From Monodelphis domestica (lineage: Eukaryota > Chordata > Mammalia > Didelphimorphia > Didelphidae), in the NCBI RefSeq assembly GCF_027887165.1, contig NC_077229.1, positions 114,840,520-114,904,519 on the forward strand: DNA of 64,000 bases, written 5' to 3'. The translations under genes were made by a program, and so were the position numbers. The notes below the pieces were generated by a model, which saw nothing but the letters and a program-made list of their open reading frames with translations, was not told where the DNA came from and ran no database searches. Below, piece after piece: positions 43,645 to 55,732 of the stretch; positions within the stretch are counted from its first letter, which is position 1; each line of letters begins with the position of its first letter.

Positions 43645-44225
43645 ACAAAAATATTAGGTGTAGCCACAGGTTGTACCTTTTAATGAAATGTAAAACTTGC
43701 TAATTAAGATATGATTTAAAGGTCAAAGATATTACTTAAATTAACAAGTGATTATTCATCACAACAAAAGTATGAACAGAGCCTTGGTTCATGGATTTGT
43801 TAATTGTTCCTTCCTGCAATGGGCATTGGTTCCTCCTTGAGTTTTACCTAATTATCTGAGTGTATATTCTCTAAATCCTCCCATAGTGGCCTGAAAGAGT
43901 AAATTATAACATTGCTTTTACCACCAGAAATGAAGAGTGGTCCCAGGACTCCTCAGAATTTAGGATGAGCAAATACTCATTTCTAACGATGGTATTTGTT
44001 TCTCGCTGGTTTCTCCTGGGAGATTTTATTTCTGAGGAGCTGACTGTTTCTGGAAAGGAAAGGAATGAGAGCATCAACTTAGTTTGGGGAAAGCTGTCAA
44101 ATCAATTATACTGTGATTAGATTAGCTTCTGCACAATTCTCATATGTGTTGTGTTTATCACCATATTCCTCACCCAGGATAGCATTTCAAGACTGATTTC
44201 AGAGGGGAAAAGGGGAGAGTTAGAG
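43645..44225. other. Nothing recognised
   Basis: No family, frame or RNA identified. Confidence 0.4.
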
Positions 44226-44227
44226 AC

Positions 44228-44620
44228 AAGAATAATAATGGTTTATATAATCATCTCTTATATTTGTAAAGCATATCATGGTTTTCAAAGCATTTTTACA
44301 TCTACTATATCTTTTCAGAGGTGAGATTTTATGTCCGTTTGAGAGGTACCAAAACCAAAGCACAGAGATCAAGTAATTTGCCTGACTTCTAACTTAGGAA
44401 GTGGGAAATCCATGAATAGAATACACATCAGTATAGTGCAGTGGAAAGAACATTGTATATGAACACAGAGGACCTGAGTGATAATCTTAGCTCTTCCTAT
44501 CTGACCTTGGACAGGTCCCTCTATATTTCTAAACCCATTTCTTCATATATAAAATGAAAGAATTGAATTAGATGAGCTCTGAGGTATCTTCCATCTTTTA
44601 ATCTATGACCTTCTGACTTC
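44228..44620. repeat. Two MIR relics in opposite orientation
   Basis: 44228-44410 minus ('ttgtaaagcatatcatggtt', 'gcacagagatcaagtaattt'); 44420-44620 plus ('agtggaaagaacattgtat', 'agatgagctctgaggtatc'). Confidence 0.6.
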
Positions 44621-44624
44621 AAGC

Positions 44625-45195
44625 TCTTTGAATTTTTGTTCCAGGGCCTAAAATTTTTCTCTGTTAAGTGGAATTATTAGATTGAATTTAAGATCCCTCT
44701 TTTAGCACTAAAATTTGATAACTCTGAAATACTACATCTTGTTGCACTATTGACTTTTTCACATTCATACAGAGAACAAGGGAAATGCAAATAGTACTTT
44801 AGGATTAAAGACAAACAAATATAGTCCTGATATTAAAAAGTGGAGGAAGGTTTAATTCTTCAATGTGTATATTGATAAAACTGATATTTGTTCCCAGAAA
44901 AAATTTTAACACTTGGTTAAAGGGATGTTTTGTGAGTATTTAGAAAAGGAAGCAACAATCACTTATGAGTCAGAAAGTATTAAACAAGGATAATTTTGAC
45001 TGGATTACAACCCCTTCCTTTTTGACAGAAATACTAGCTTAGATTAATGCTATAAAATAGAAAACCTGAATTTTAGTGAGGCAATTTGAAAATTAAATCA
45101 GGCTTTTTTTTTGTAGATAATCTCAAAAGATGAGTACTGTTATAAATATATGGTTTGTTAAGATTCAGAACTAATAAGCTAAATGTTGTAAAAGA
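44625..45195. other. Nothing recognised
   Basis: No supported feature. Confidence 0.4.
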
Positions 45196-45199
45196 ACTC

Positions 45200-45605
45200 A
45201 AATCTATGTCACGGAAAACTCAGATTAAGGAATTGGAAATGTTGTATCAGAATAAAAGATATTATATGGCAAACATGATATCTATCTTTAAGTATGAGGG
45301 AATATCATCTAGAAGACTTATTACTCCTCCCTAACAGAAGGAACTGAGAGAAGTTGCAAACATTTCAGAGAATAAGACTAAAGCTCAATATACAGGGGAA
45401 ACTTCCTAATCATTAGAGCTATCGTGCTTTCCAAAGGCAACATGTTCTACCTTAAGAGGAAATAAATTCCCCATTCCCTAGAGTTCTTCCAAGCAAAAAT
45501 TGGATAATGACTTGATAAGAATGATCTCAAGGTAGTTTCTGTTCAGTATGGATTAGACTAAGTACTCTTTGAATTACCTTCTCATTCTAAAATTCCATAT
45601 TACAC
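45200..45605 (+). repeat. L3/CR1 3' end
   Basis: 'atctatctttaagtatgagg', 'ggggaaacttcctaatcatt', 'agagttcttccaagcaaaa', 'attggataatgacttg', 'gattagactaagtactc', in family order. Confidence 0.7.
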
Positions 45606-45885
45606 TTCTCTAAGATCATCCTGAGGCTCAGTTTGACATGATTTCTCCCTGCGGGAAAAATGTTTGAAGTGAGGATGAAGGAATCTAATCACCTACAATA
45701 TACATTGGCCTGATTTTACAACCCTCTGCTCCTAAAGTCCACATCCTCAGCTGGGATAGTACTTCGTTTTGCAGATGAGAAAATGGAATCGCAAAATGGG
45801 AATATAACTTCGAGTCCTAAAATGTTAAAATTATAGATGCCTTGAGAACTGATGAACTCTGAGTACAGATTGAAGTATATTCTTA
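45606..45885. other. Mostly unassigned; weak antisense MIR near 45700-45800
   Basis: 'ttttgcagatgagaaaatgg' is MIR-like; the rest is not recognised. Confidence 0.35.
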
Positions 45886-45889
45886 CTTT

Positions 45890-46130
45890 GGTTATTTTTC
45901 TTTTATTTATGTGTTTCTGTTTTTGCAACATAGCTAATACGAAAATATGCTTTGCATGACTTCATATGTATAATTGATATCATATTGCTTGTCTTCTCAA
46001 GGAGTGGGAAGAATGGAAAGTGATTTTTGAAATGAAAATTATTTCTAATAAAGTTAAAAATGTTAATGTAATTTGGAAATATCTAATGAAAAATTAAAAA
46101 ATTATAAAAATTTAAAAAGCATACTATAAG
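45890..46130 (+). repeat. L1-type 3' end relic
   Basis: 'gcaacatagctaatacgaaaa', 'atgctttgcatgacttcata', 'ttgcttgtcttctcaagg', then an A-rich end. The same 3' text appears in antisense at 61640-61870. Confidence 0.65.
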
Positions 46131-46395
46131 CAATTGATAAAAAATGATGAACAAATCAATGTCAATAATAGAAATCAAATGCACCTCACCAAAGACCTCT
46201 CTCCACACAAACATCACATATTAACATTCTTATGGAGTTATTATTAACAATAAGTTCACCATTTTGAATTTGGTTCTTTGGTTCACCTTAATTATTACTT
46301 GTACTTTATACATTTTTATTTAGATATTTGAAGTCACGAGTCTTTTCTTAGATTTCATTTCCCTTGAATGATTCTAGACCTATAAAGCTACACTT
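46131..46395. other. Nothing recognised
   Basis: AT-rich. Confidence 0.4.
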
Positions 46396-46399
46396 CTTG

Positions 46400-46600
46400 A
46401 TATCATGGAATCACAGATTCAGAGCAATTTAAGACAATTTGGTAGCCATCTAGTCCAACCTCCTCATTTCAAAGATGAGGAAACTGAGGTTCAGTGACAA
46501 TAAACACCTTAACTAAGATAACATAGATGAACATTAGGAATTTGAATCATAGTCTTTTGAATCCATAGCTAGCTTACTCTCCATTATACAGCCACCTCCC
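46400..46600 (-). repeat. CORE-SINE/MIR relic
   Basis: 'gccatctagtccaacctcc', 'aagatgaggaaactgaggtt', then antisense 3' text. A clear copy. Confidence 0.65.
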
Positions 46601-46604
46601 TCTT

Positions 46605-47495
46605 CTCTTGTAATTGATATGTGGTTGCTTTCTTATTAAAGTCGGTAGCCACATGTAGGCAGTTTTCTCTTTCCCTTCATTTTCCATTTTAAATCCTCTT
46701 AATAACCCTGTCAATGCTTATGCAAATATATCTTTACCCAACTTTATTATATACATTTTATATTGATTAAAAGATCATCATTTTTGTATCTTAAGTCATG
46801 GTCTAAAATTCAAACCCTCTTCTGAAGCACTTTCCATTTCTTCTAAATATGAATATTGCTATTTTTGTACATGTATCCTCAAGATCAAACATAGTTCCTG
46901 GGACAGAGTATACATTAAATACCCTATCTTCATGTCTGTATGTATGTCTTCTCGTCTTTCTATCATCTATCCATTTTGTTGACTGATCTATTACAAATTT
47001 TTAACCATTTTTAATGCTACTGACTTTAACCAGTAACAGTGGTTAAAAGTGTTAATGATGTTTTTACTTTCTTGTCTAAAACTGACTAAACTCTTACAAA
47101 ACTTTTTAGGTTTGTGCTAGGAATGTCATGATTGATCTCCAACCCACTGGAATCACTATAAATAGGTAGCGGCTATCGTATCATCAAGTCCTTGAAGGCT
47201 ATGTGCCATATCCTAGATACTTGTCCTGTGACCTCCCTACTGCTAATGTGTGGTCAACCAATACCTGCCTTACTACCCTCAGTATGGGGTTACCAACAAC
47301 CAGTCATGTCTTATCCCCTCTTCTTCCTCTGACTCTTGGTGGATTGTCTTTTACCTGATATCATTGTAGATTCATATCATCATCCTTTATAATACAGGCT
47401 GATGTTCCTTCCTCATCTGTCTTAAGATGTATTTTTCTCTAAACCCCTACACTTTTGAATTTCCCTATTACTGTCATAAGTGTCACTGTTCTTTG
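46605..47495. other. Mostly unassigned; faint L2-like text
   Basis: 46860-46925 has an L2-like end ('gttcctgggacagagtatac'). 47000-47495 holds nothing that I recognise. Confidence 0.35.
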
Positions 47496-47499
47496 GGTC

Positions 47500-48690
47500 A
47501 CTTAAATTCAAAACATCAATGTCATCCTCAACTTATCCCTATAACTCAAACCACATAACTAATCAATAGCTCCCTCTGCTTCAAATCTCTCTCTAATCTC
47601 ATCTATCCAATATAGAACTGCCAAAGTGATTATCCTAAAGTTCAAATCTGACCAGTACTGCCTCTCCCTACTAGATGAACTCTAGTAACTCTATCTGACC
47701 TCTAAGTTCAAGTATAAATTTCTATTTTACATTTAAAGGCCTTCACACTCAGGTACCAGCCTATCTTTCTTCTTTTATTAGTCTCCTTCATATATTCATT
47801 CTATTATCCAACTAAATCAATCTCTATAGTATTCCTAATATTGTAACATCTTTACCAGCCTGGAACCCCATGCCCAGAACACACTCCTTCCTTCCTTTCC
47901 CTTCTTAAAATCCCTAGCTTATGGGATGTTCAAGGACTGGAACCTCTAGTGCCTCTCCCTTTTCATGGCTTCTCCCCCCACTTTGGTGTTCACCACCTTT
48001 CACTCAATTCTCATCTGTGGCTCCATGAAGCTGTAGCATGTGGAGCAGCCATACCCCAGAAAAGATGTCTTGGCAGATGGACTAAACCAGGTTGAGGGTA
48101 TCCAACAGACTTTAAATCTGTTGGTGTTGTGGTACTGATATCTAACTCAAGATTTCTCCTGACAAGATGGATGTATGAGAACAATTTGTTCCAATGGCCA
48201 TGAAGGCAGCTGACACAAGTATTGTGGAGCACTTAGATCTTGGTAAGTTATCAACGATGTCAAGGTCATCCACATGCAGGATGTTTGTTTTGCCATTGGA
48301 TTTAGTAACTGAGAGAGAATGAGGCTAAGGTTTTGCCCAGCTCTGTCTCACTAAAATCCAATTCATGTGCAAGTTAAGACATCACTCATTGTGATGTCAT
48401 TGATCTTAAAAAATAAAGGACAAACAGCAGTTATCTTCAAAATTTCTAGTACCATCTTTGCATGAATATTTTCCTGATCCCCATACTTTCTGGTGCTCCT
48501 CAACAGAAAAAATGACCTCATATTTATTTTGTAAAATTTTATATCAATACAAGAATATATTGCCTAACCTAATAAAATAGAGACTCCTTCAGAGAAAGAA
48601 TCACTTCTTTTTTGCCTTTGTATGGCATTTTTTGCCATGGCATTTAATAGGTACTTAATAATTGCTTCTTGATGGAATTATTGACTGCCA
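47500..48690 (+). repeat. L2 LINE 3' end, split by family R
   Basis: Left arm to 47930: 'gaactgccaaagtgattatcc', 'ttcacactcaggtaccagcc', 'agcctggaaccccatgcc'. Right arm from about 48435: 'atattttcctgatccccat', 'cagagaaagaatcacttc', 'ggtacttaataattgcttc'. Removing 47931-48432 restores L2 order. Confidence 0.7.
47931..48432 (+). repeat. Family R, copy 3 (longest)
   Basis: 'gcatgtggagcagccatacc', 'gatgtcttggcagatgg', 'ttccaatggccatgaaggc', 'ctgacacaagtattgtgg', 'tctcactaaaatccaattc', 'gttaagacatcactcattg', tail 'aaaggacaaacagcag'. It sets the 5' extent of the family in this window. Confidence 0.7.
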
Positions 48691-48719
48691 TACTGAGTTA
48701 AAAAAAAAACATAAAACCC

Positions 48720-49090
48720 TGGCTAATAGATGAAGCTCAGGAATGAACACAATTCTATAGATATGGGTTGATCAGATGAGGGTATCACAAGACCTGCAAT
48801 TCCCTTTCTCTGGACACAATAGTTATATTAAAGCAGTCTGAGATCCCAAGAGCATTTCAGCTGCCACATTACACTGTTGACTCATAGTGAGCTGGCAGGC
48901 CAATTCATTCCCCCCAGGTCCTTTTCACATAAACTATTGTTTAGTCACACTGCCTCCATTCTGTATCCTTGTTGATGATTATTTGAACCTGTGGGCTTTT
49001 TTTTATCCTAGCTAAACTTTATATTGTTAAATTCATGCCATCAGTCTCTCTCTTACTGAGCTCTTTTGGGATGCTAATTCTGTCATCCTG
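48720..49090 (-). repeat. L3/CR1 reverse-transcriptase end relic
   Basis: 'cagctgccacattacactgt', 'tgactcatagtgagctgg', 'cccccaggtccttttcac'. The antisense is the C-terminal RT portion of CR1-type LINEs, complementary in position to 26990-27375. Confidence 0.65.
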
Positions 49091-49214
49091 TGTGTTTCCT
49101 GCTTCCACACCCCCTCTCCTAGCTTCATGACTCTTCAAATCTGACAGTGATGCCATCATTCACTTTATGGATAGAAGATGGTGAATTAATTTGTGCAAAT
49201 TGTTTTCTTCCTAA

Positions 49215-49395
49215 CTGTCTGAGAATCAGTGCTAGAATGGAAAAAAGGCAATTCAGGCTTCTAGACTTTGATCTGTTTATTAACTGTATGATCTTGAGTA
49301 AGTCTCTCAAACACTGTGGGCTTTCTTTTTCCTTTTTAAAATGTGGAGATTTGATTGGGTAGTTATTTCTTTCTAGCTCTGAGTTTCTATTTTTT
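49215..49395 (+). repeat. MIR relic
   Basis: 'ctgtatgatcttgagtaag', 'gtagttatttctttctagctc'. Confidence 0.5.
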
Positions 49396-49499
49396 CTATG
49401 AACAATTATCTATATCTTTGACTTGAGGAAAAAGAGAAATAAAGACAACAATCCTCTACAACTTTAACACTCTGTAGTTATGTGAGGGGAAAAAAAAAG

Positions 49500-49760
49500 G
49501 ATCTTGGGTTTTTTTTGTCGTTCAGTTCTGCCAGTATTATTTCACCATCCATAACTCCAGTTGAGGTTTTCTTGGCAAAGATATTGAAGTGGTTAGCCAT
49601 TTCCCTCTCTAATTCATTTTGAAGATAGAAAACTGAGGTAAACAGCAAAAAATGACTTTCCCAGGGTCACACAGCTACTAAGTATCTGAGATTAGATTTG
49701 AACTCAGAAAAGTTAGTCTTTCTGATTTTAGCCCTGGTCACTGAGCCACCTAGCTGTCCT
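49500..49760 (-). repeat. CORE-SINE (MAR1 type)
   Basis: Antisense: 'gaggttttcttggcaaagat', 'agccatttccctctctaat', 'cccagggtcacacagctac', 'tgagccacctagctgtcc'. Confidence 0.8.
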
Positions 49761-49839
49761 ATGCATAATTAGCCTTAATAAATGCAAGTTGAGTCAATAA
49801 TAAGAACCTCTTTGCATCTATGAATGAAATATGGTACTC

Positions 49840-50045
49840 ATATAGTACACAAAAAGCATTATTTTTATATTTTTGGTTCCCTGTAGTAGTCCTGTGAAAT
49901 GAACAGGGAACGAACTGATATCCCCATTTTATAGATTAAACAAGTGAGATCCAGAGAGATTATAATCATTTGGCTAAGGTTAAAACAATTCTGCTGAAGG
50001 AATCCAAGCCCTCTGCTTGGGAATTTACAGAGCTCTCTAGATAAA
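49840..50045 (-). repeat. MIR relic
   Basis: 'ccccattttatagattaaac', 'gatccagagagattataatc'. Confidence 0.55.
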
Positions 50046-50099
50046 AGATTGAAATTAAAATAAAAATATTTAAATACCTCCTCTGTTCAGAGTTCTAGT

Positions 50100-50580
50100 C
50101 AAGAGTATGTCAACAAATAATAGTGCTTACTATGTGCCATGAATTGTACTAAGTATTATGGCTACAAAGAAAGGCAATAAGCATGGTCCTTGCCTTGAAG
50201 GAGCTCACATTCTAATTGGGAACACAACATGCAAATAACTAGGTACATACAAAATACTTACAGAATAAATGGAAAGCATTCTCAAAAGGGAAGATGCTAG
50301 CAGCTGGTGGGACCAGCCAAGGCCTCCTAAATCTCCTAGGAATCCAGGGGACCTAAGATGTGGAGCTGAGAAGGAAGAGCATTTGAGGCATAGGAGGAAG
50401 TCAATAAAAAGGCATAAGTAGAAGATAAAATATTGTATGTGAGCAACAGCAAGGAGGCCAGTGTAACTGGATCAGAGATGGTAAGTAAAGTACAAAAAGA
50501 TTGGAAAAGCATGAAGGAGTTGGGTGATGATGGACTTTAAATGCCAAATTGGGGGGGGGGCTTTATATTTTACATTAAAG
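50100..50580 (+). repeat. Family U (unclassified ancient repeat), longest copy
   Basis: 'cttactatgtgccatgaatt', 'ggctacaaagaaaggcaata', 'cttgaaggagctcacattct', 'acatgcaaataactaggtac', 'gcaacagcaaggaggccagt', 'gatgatggactttaaatgcc', and a G10 run at 50552-50561. Non-coding text shared by many mammal-wide copies; class not known to me. Confidence 0.6.
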
Positions 50581-50581
50581 G

Positions 50582-51580
50582 ACCATTCATAGTTTGAGCA
50601 TCAGCTGCTTACTCCTAAGAAACTTTTATTTTGATTTGGCCCTTCATGCTTATCCAAGTCAAATCAGATTAAAATATTCATAAGAGGCTGTCTTGAAAGA
50701 GAAAAAAAATATTCAAATAACAAAGAAAGAAAGAGATAATGTTCCATAGTAAGAAAAAATAATAATTTTGCCCTAATTGCTAATATAATCACTATCTGGA
50801 GTCATGGGCCTTCTGAAAGCTAACCCTAAGTTCATTGTCATGCTTTGGACCAGTATTTATCCAAAACCATTTGTAGTTCCATTTTAGCATTATCAGTTAA
50901 GACTCCATAATTCAAAGCAAAAGACACCTAATTGAATAGCACAAGATAAATAATAAGCACATTTAGCTCAAAACACACAGGGCTCTAGATTCCCACTGAT
51001 TCTTACATTATCAGTGGAAGAAAGCACACTATACATGTGAAGTAAGAGCAAATCATTCTCCTGGAAATGCATCCCAGCAACAATACTACTCTGCTTCTTT
51101 TAGTAATGCTTGTAGCTTTCCTCCTTTCACTGCAAGCTGCTGACATTCTTTACTGGGCTATTTTCTTCATTGCACTACCTCATGTCAATCCTCTGTTGAG
51201 CCTTTATCTGCCAACAGTTTCCCATCAATATGCTCCATGATGATCCTCTACAGACCTCTGCTGCTACCATCTGCTATGCAGTCTCTTCCTTGAAGGGGAG
51301 GGATCTAACAGAGAACTCTATAGCCATAGGGGTTATTTCAGCTCTTTTATGAATCTCACTCAAAGATGTACCTAGACATCAGAAGTCCTCTGGCTTAGGA
51401 TAAAAATATCTATCAGACTCCATTATTTATGCTTGAGCTTCTACTCCTTCAGATGTCTGTTATTTGACTTGGAATGAGGAGATTCTTTTTCAAGCCCATA
51501 ATGCCCTTGGACAATAATCCAAGTCTATGAAAATCACCCTGATCTTACATTAAGTCGGGGCAGGGGTGGTCTCCCATGAG
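50582..51580. other. Nothing recognised
   Basis: About 1 kb without an identifiable repeat. Frames are short. Could be unique DNA. Confidence 0.4.
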
Positions 51581-51582
51581 TA

Positions 51583-51925
51583 ATAATAATTTGCCTTTCT
51601 TGAGGCAAACTTTCTTTAAAGTTTGCAATGTTTTTTCCTCAATACAGTCTAAGATACTTACTTCAAATACCATTATTCCCATTTTATAGTAGCTTTACTT
51701 GTTACTTTCTCATCACAAAGGGCCTTTTCTCCATATTCTGTCACTGGATTCTCACAACCCCTTTGAGGTGGAGAGAGCAGGACTTACTTGTTCCCTTTTG
51801 ACAAATGAGGGAAATGAAGGTTAGAAGGGTTGTGCACCTGGTAAAATCATATGCCAGCTAAGAGACAAAGCCAAGATTCGCACCCAGGCCTTCTGTTTCC
51901 AAATCCAGGCCTCTTTTATCATGCT
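51583..51925 (-). repeat. Two MIR relics in tandem
   Basis: First ends near 51690 ('ttcccattttatag'); second has 'ctttgaggtggagagagcag', 'tgacaaatgagggaaatgaag', 'caggccttctgtttcca'. Confidence 0.65.
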
Positions 51926-51929
51926 AAAT

Positions 51930-52265
51930 TAGGCATTAGACCACAATAGGCAAAGTAGAAATATGCCCAGGAGTTCCTAGATGTCTACAAATAAAGGAAA
52001 TAATGGATGCCATGCTGGTTTCTATAGCTGGAAAGTTTCCTCCATTGTATAAGAGTCAAACTATTTACCTACCTACTGCCCAGTCTTCTCTATCCATCAT
52101 TCTCCTACCAAAGGAACTTGGGTTTCTAGACCTTATATCATTCCAACATCTATAGGAGAAGGGTGTATTTCAAGTGGAAATTACCTCCAGCAAGCCAAGA
52201 CCTTTGTGGTCTCATGGGTCTATTTTGAAATTTGAACCTAATTCTATTTTAACAAGTGCCAGCAT
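51930..52265. other. Nothing recognised
   Basis: No supported feature. Confidence 0.4.
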
Positions 52266-52269
52266 AGAC

Positions 52270-52735
52270 TATACCCTAATCTCTATGAGAATATCTTAGT
52301 CCTCATCCCATCAACCAAGTCGTTTTCTTTAATGTCAAACTCAAGTTTCACCTTTTACATAAAGTATTTCTTGTTCTGGCCATATCCCTACACTTCTAAT
52401 ACCTTCCTCTTTCCCCCTTTTTATTTTTTACTTATTTTTAAATTTTTATTTACTTCATACCTCTATGTGTACCCATTGTCTCATTGGCTAGATAGTGAGC
52501 ACCTTGAGGTCAGGAACTGTTCCACTTTTACCTCTGCATGAACAATCTCTAGCATTTGTAGGAGCTTAACAAATGCTTGTTGATTTATTGATTGGAAAAG
52601 ATAACATGGTCTAGAAGATATGAAGTAGTATAATGGAGGAAAGAACCCTATATCTGAAGTGTGAGAAACTAGTTCCAAGTCGTGGTTCTGACAACTAATT
52701 GCTCTAGGAACTTGAATGAGTGACCAACCATACTC
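52270..52735 (+). repeat. L2 3' end (52270-52600) then MIR (52600-52735)
   Basis: L2: 'aactcaagtttcaccttttac', 'gagcaccttgaggtcaggaac', 'aacaaatgcttgttgattt'. MIR: 'gaaagaaccctatatctgaag', 'gttctgacaactaattgctc'. Confidence 0.65.
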
Positions 52736-52739
52736 CTAT

Positions 52740-53195
52740 AGTAGACAGAGGATAGAATTGACATAACAAAAGGGCATGACGCAAATCCTTTGTGTAAAAC
52801 TTAATAGCCACATGTACATGGCATGGTTGCTTCCTCTGGCAGTGCTAAGATGAATTATTGCATAGTTATGTTTTGTGACAGAATTAACTAACTACCCACA
52901 GTTTTTGTGAAGAAAATGCTATCCAAGTCTTAATGAAATGTAGAAAAATTGTAGAAATGTGGGCTATTTTTCTCATGATATTTGGGAAAGTTTATTTTTG
53001 TAAAAGTTTTGAATTGTTATTTCAACAATGATGATAAATATTTCTCAAATTCCCTTTCTTTGATTTCCAGACCACTAGCTCTTTTTTAGTCATCATTCAA
53101 AAATGCAAACCTTGTGGTAAAGGAGCCAATCATCCTCACTACCACTCACAGGACAGACAAGCTTATTTAGCTTAAGTAGTAAGATATATAGAGGG
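52740..53195. other. Nothing recognised
   Basis: AT-rich, unassigned. Confidence 0.4.
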
Positions 53196-53199
53196 AGCA

Positions 53200-53640
53200 A
53201 AAGAAAATGGCATGATCCAGGCAGGAGATACAGCCCCTACCACATTGATTACTACCTCCTCCTCTAACCCTGGTGGAGATAACCCAATACTCAATTCTCA
53301 AAGCCCTGGCACTGGCAATAGAGCCCAGACTACTGGTTCTTCTTCCAGTCCCTCTCCTTCAGCCATTAGTGAAAGAGAAAAATGTTGGGGCCATGGAACC
53401 TGGAAACCACTTCTAAATCAGCTCTAGCCTAGCCTCTGCCTCCTCAGCAGTCACAGCTACTGAACACCCAAAGAAGAAACTTCTCCACGCCAAGTCCTTG
53501 GTAGTTTCAAATAGTTCAACCTTAGAAACTTTTCCAATTTCATCTGTAGAACTGACAGGAAAGAAGGTACTTTACCATCTGCTTCGTCACTGTGTCCTTT
53601 GGAGCATGGGACATTTCTGTCTGATTTATAACTGAAAGTT
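53200..53640 (+). pseudogene. Coding-like Ser/Thr-rich segment, possible processed pseudogene
   Basis: A plus-strand frame reads MIQAGDTAPTTLITTSSSNP, continues Ser/Thr/Pro-rich to 53427, and after a change of frame gives KKKLLHAKSLVVSNSSTLE. The composition is unlike the AT-rich surroundings and unlike any repeat I know. I cannot name a parent gene, and no poly(A) tail or TSD was found. It could be chance. Confidence 0.2.
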
Positions 53641-53734
53641 GCTATATCTATTGACTTTCTTCATTGGAATGAGAGTTCTTTAAGGGCAGAGTAGTTTGCA
53701 CATAGTAAGTACTTCATTAATTTAATGAACATAA

Positions 53735-53985
53735 TTGATTTTATATTTGTTATATTCTCCTCTAATTTATAATCATACTTTTCAAGTTTAATGAATCATT
53801 ATTTTACAAATTCATAAATTTTTATCATCTTCTAGTGATTTATGACTATCATACTAATGACTTCATATTTCAATCTTAAATATAAATTGTATACAGCAAT
53901 AATTAATGACAGAGAAATCATAGAAATTGTGGATGAGAGAATTGAAAAAGCCTGCAACAGAGCTGGAGAAGCAAGAACTGCAGAA
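53735..53985. other. Nothing recognised; weak L2 end at 53660-53725
   Basis: AT-rich sequence. Confidence 0.35.
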
Positions 53986-53989
53986 CTGC

Positions 53990-54395
53990 CAATCAAGGAA
54001 AGCATTCTAAATGGAATGGTGACCAGGAAGGACTGTTGGAGAAGGAACAGTCAAGCTGAGGAACTTGGTCTCTTGCCCTTGGGTCAGAAAGGAGTAAGGA
54101 CTGAAAGATCCTGCTCTCACTGCTTTCTCCCTACAACACTCATGTTACTGAAATCTTCAAGTCTAGCCATTTTCCCAATTCTAGACTCTATTCCACCATC
54201 CTTCAACATTAAGAGTATTTTAGGATTAGGGAAATCCCAAACACTCTCTCCCATAAACTTCCCTTACCTTTCCCTTTCTCCTAAATAAAATCCCTGGTTG
54301 AATTTATCAAAGAGTGAGTTATCCGTCTGATATATCAAGATACTCACTCAGAGCTGATTTTCAGTGATACCAACTGAAGAACCAACTGACAGGGG
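53990..54395 (+). mobile_element. Possible LTR fragment
   Basis: A balanced-composition block ending near 'ccaactgaca', with an AATAAA signal at 54284-54289 followed by text like an R-U5 region ('gagtgagttatccgtctg'). I found neither a matching TSD nor a clear TG start. An open frame crossing it (53842-54288) has no known domain. Confidence 0.3.
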
Positions 54396-54480
54396 AAGGG
54401 AGGAGGGAAGAAAGAAAGGGAAGGGGGGGGGAATAGAGAGGAAGGAGAGGGAGGAGGGGAAGGAGGAAGAGGAGATTGGC
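54396..54480. repeat. Purine-rich low-complexity DNA
   Basis: GGA/GAAG-rich with a G9 run at 54424-54432. Confidence 0.8.
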
Positions 54481-54504
54481 TGATCTGATCTTTCCATCAA
54501 CATA

Positions 54505-55010
54505 ACCATCAGTTAATTCCTCCAATACAAAATACAGGCACACTAAAGCATTGTTGGTACAACTGTGCATTTGTAGAGCCATTCTGGAAAGCAATTTGGA
54601 ATTATACAAAGTGATTCAACTGTCCATACCATTTGAACCAGAAATTCCACTGGTAGGTTTATAATCTAAGAAAGTCATTGACCAAAGAAGAAAATTTTAT
54701 TTAGGCCAAAATAATGATTTTTGGTAGCAAAGAACTGTAAAACATTAGCCATTTATTGAGAACTCATTAAAACTGGGACATATGATAATTACAAAGAAGC
54801 ATAGAAAGATGTACATGAACTGATGTAAAATGAAATAGGTAAAGCAAAGCAAACAATATACACTATGTAAACAGAAACAATCAGAAATGAATGTTGCAAA
54901 ATTACAAAGAACAAGCTTGCCTACAAAGGAGAGCTACTGAAGGAAATTTCCTAAGACTTTTTTTTAAAAAAGGTAAACATTCAAAATATGTAGAGTAGTT
55001 TACACATTCC
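54505..55010 (+). mobile_element. Old L1 ORF2 end and 3'UTR
   Basis: 'gttggtacaactgtgcatt', 'ccattctggaaagcaatttgg', 'gatgtacatgaactgatgt' in sense order. Continues weakly at 55222-55380 after a SINE insertion. Confidence 0.65.
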
Positions 55011-55014
55011 TTTT

Positions 55015-55220
55015 CTTTTCTTTTTTTTTCTAACTCATATTTTCTGTCTTAGTAACAACTCTAATACCAAAGAATGCAGTGGCTAGGCAGATAGGGTTAA
55101 ATGATTTGCACAGGATCACACAGCTAGGAAGTCTCTGAGGTCAAATTTGAACCCAAATCCTTCCTATGAACTGCAGGCCTGGTGCTCTATCCATTGGGCC
55201 ACCTAGCTGCTCCTAGAATA
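55015..55220 (-). repeat. Marsupial tRNA-like SINE inserted in old L1
   Basis: T-rich left end, 'acaggatcacacagctagg', 'tgaggtcaaatttgaaccc', 'aggcctggtgctctatcc', 'gggccacctagctgctcc'. Confidence 0.8.
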
Positions 55221-55221
55221 T

Positions 55222-55730
55222 ACATTTTTTAAAGTGTTTCATTGTGTAGGTCAGTTCTGCCAATTTCCCCCCTTCTTCCCATTCTTTTTTTCCTTTAGAA
55301 ATTATTTGTCATAAGGAATGGGGATAGAGAAAGGGCATGAGGAGAAACGTATGTGAAATAATTTTTTTAATTAATTTATAAAAGCTTGTTTGGAAATATT
55401 GCAAAATCCGTGGATCAAAGAATTTAGAAATGAAAGGAACTTCCCAGATTCTTAGGACTCCCACCCCTATCTTTCATTTTATAAGGAAAAGATGATATGA
55501 CCAAATGAGGTGAACAATGCTCTTTCTAAAATCACAAAAATGCCAAGATTTGAGAAGAGCACTTCTGCTGCCCAAGCTTTCCTCTATTTAATTCCCACAA
55601 GGTATAGCCTAGGGCTATGCATTTACTAGGTTTTTCAATCCATGTGAACTGAAGAATTAGCTGAATGGATATTTTGGAGGAATTCGTAGTAATGAAAGAT
55701 AGAGGCAAGACAGAGCTAGGAATGGTGGGG
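55222..55730. repeat. Rest of old L1 3' end, then a CORE-SINE relic
   Basis: 55222-55380 continues the L1 tail. 55390-55540 has antisense CORE text ('cattttataaggaaaagatg'). 55545-55730 is unassigned. Confidence 0.45.
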
Positions 55731-55732
55731 GT

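Noticed and set aside
53842-54288. 148-codon plus-strand frame
   Set aside because: No recognisable domain, and its second half lies in a possible LTR; more likely non-coding.
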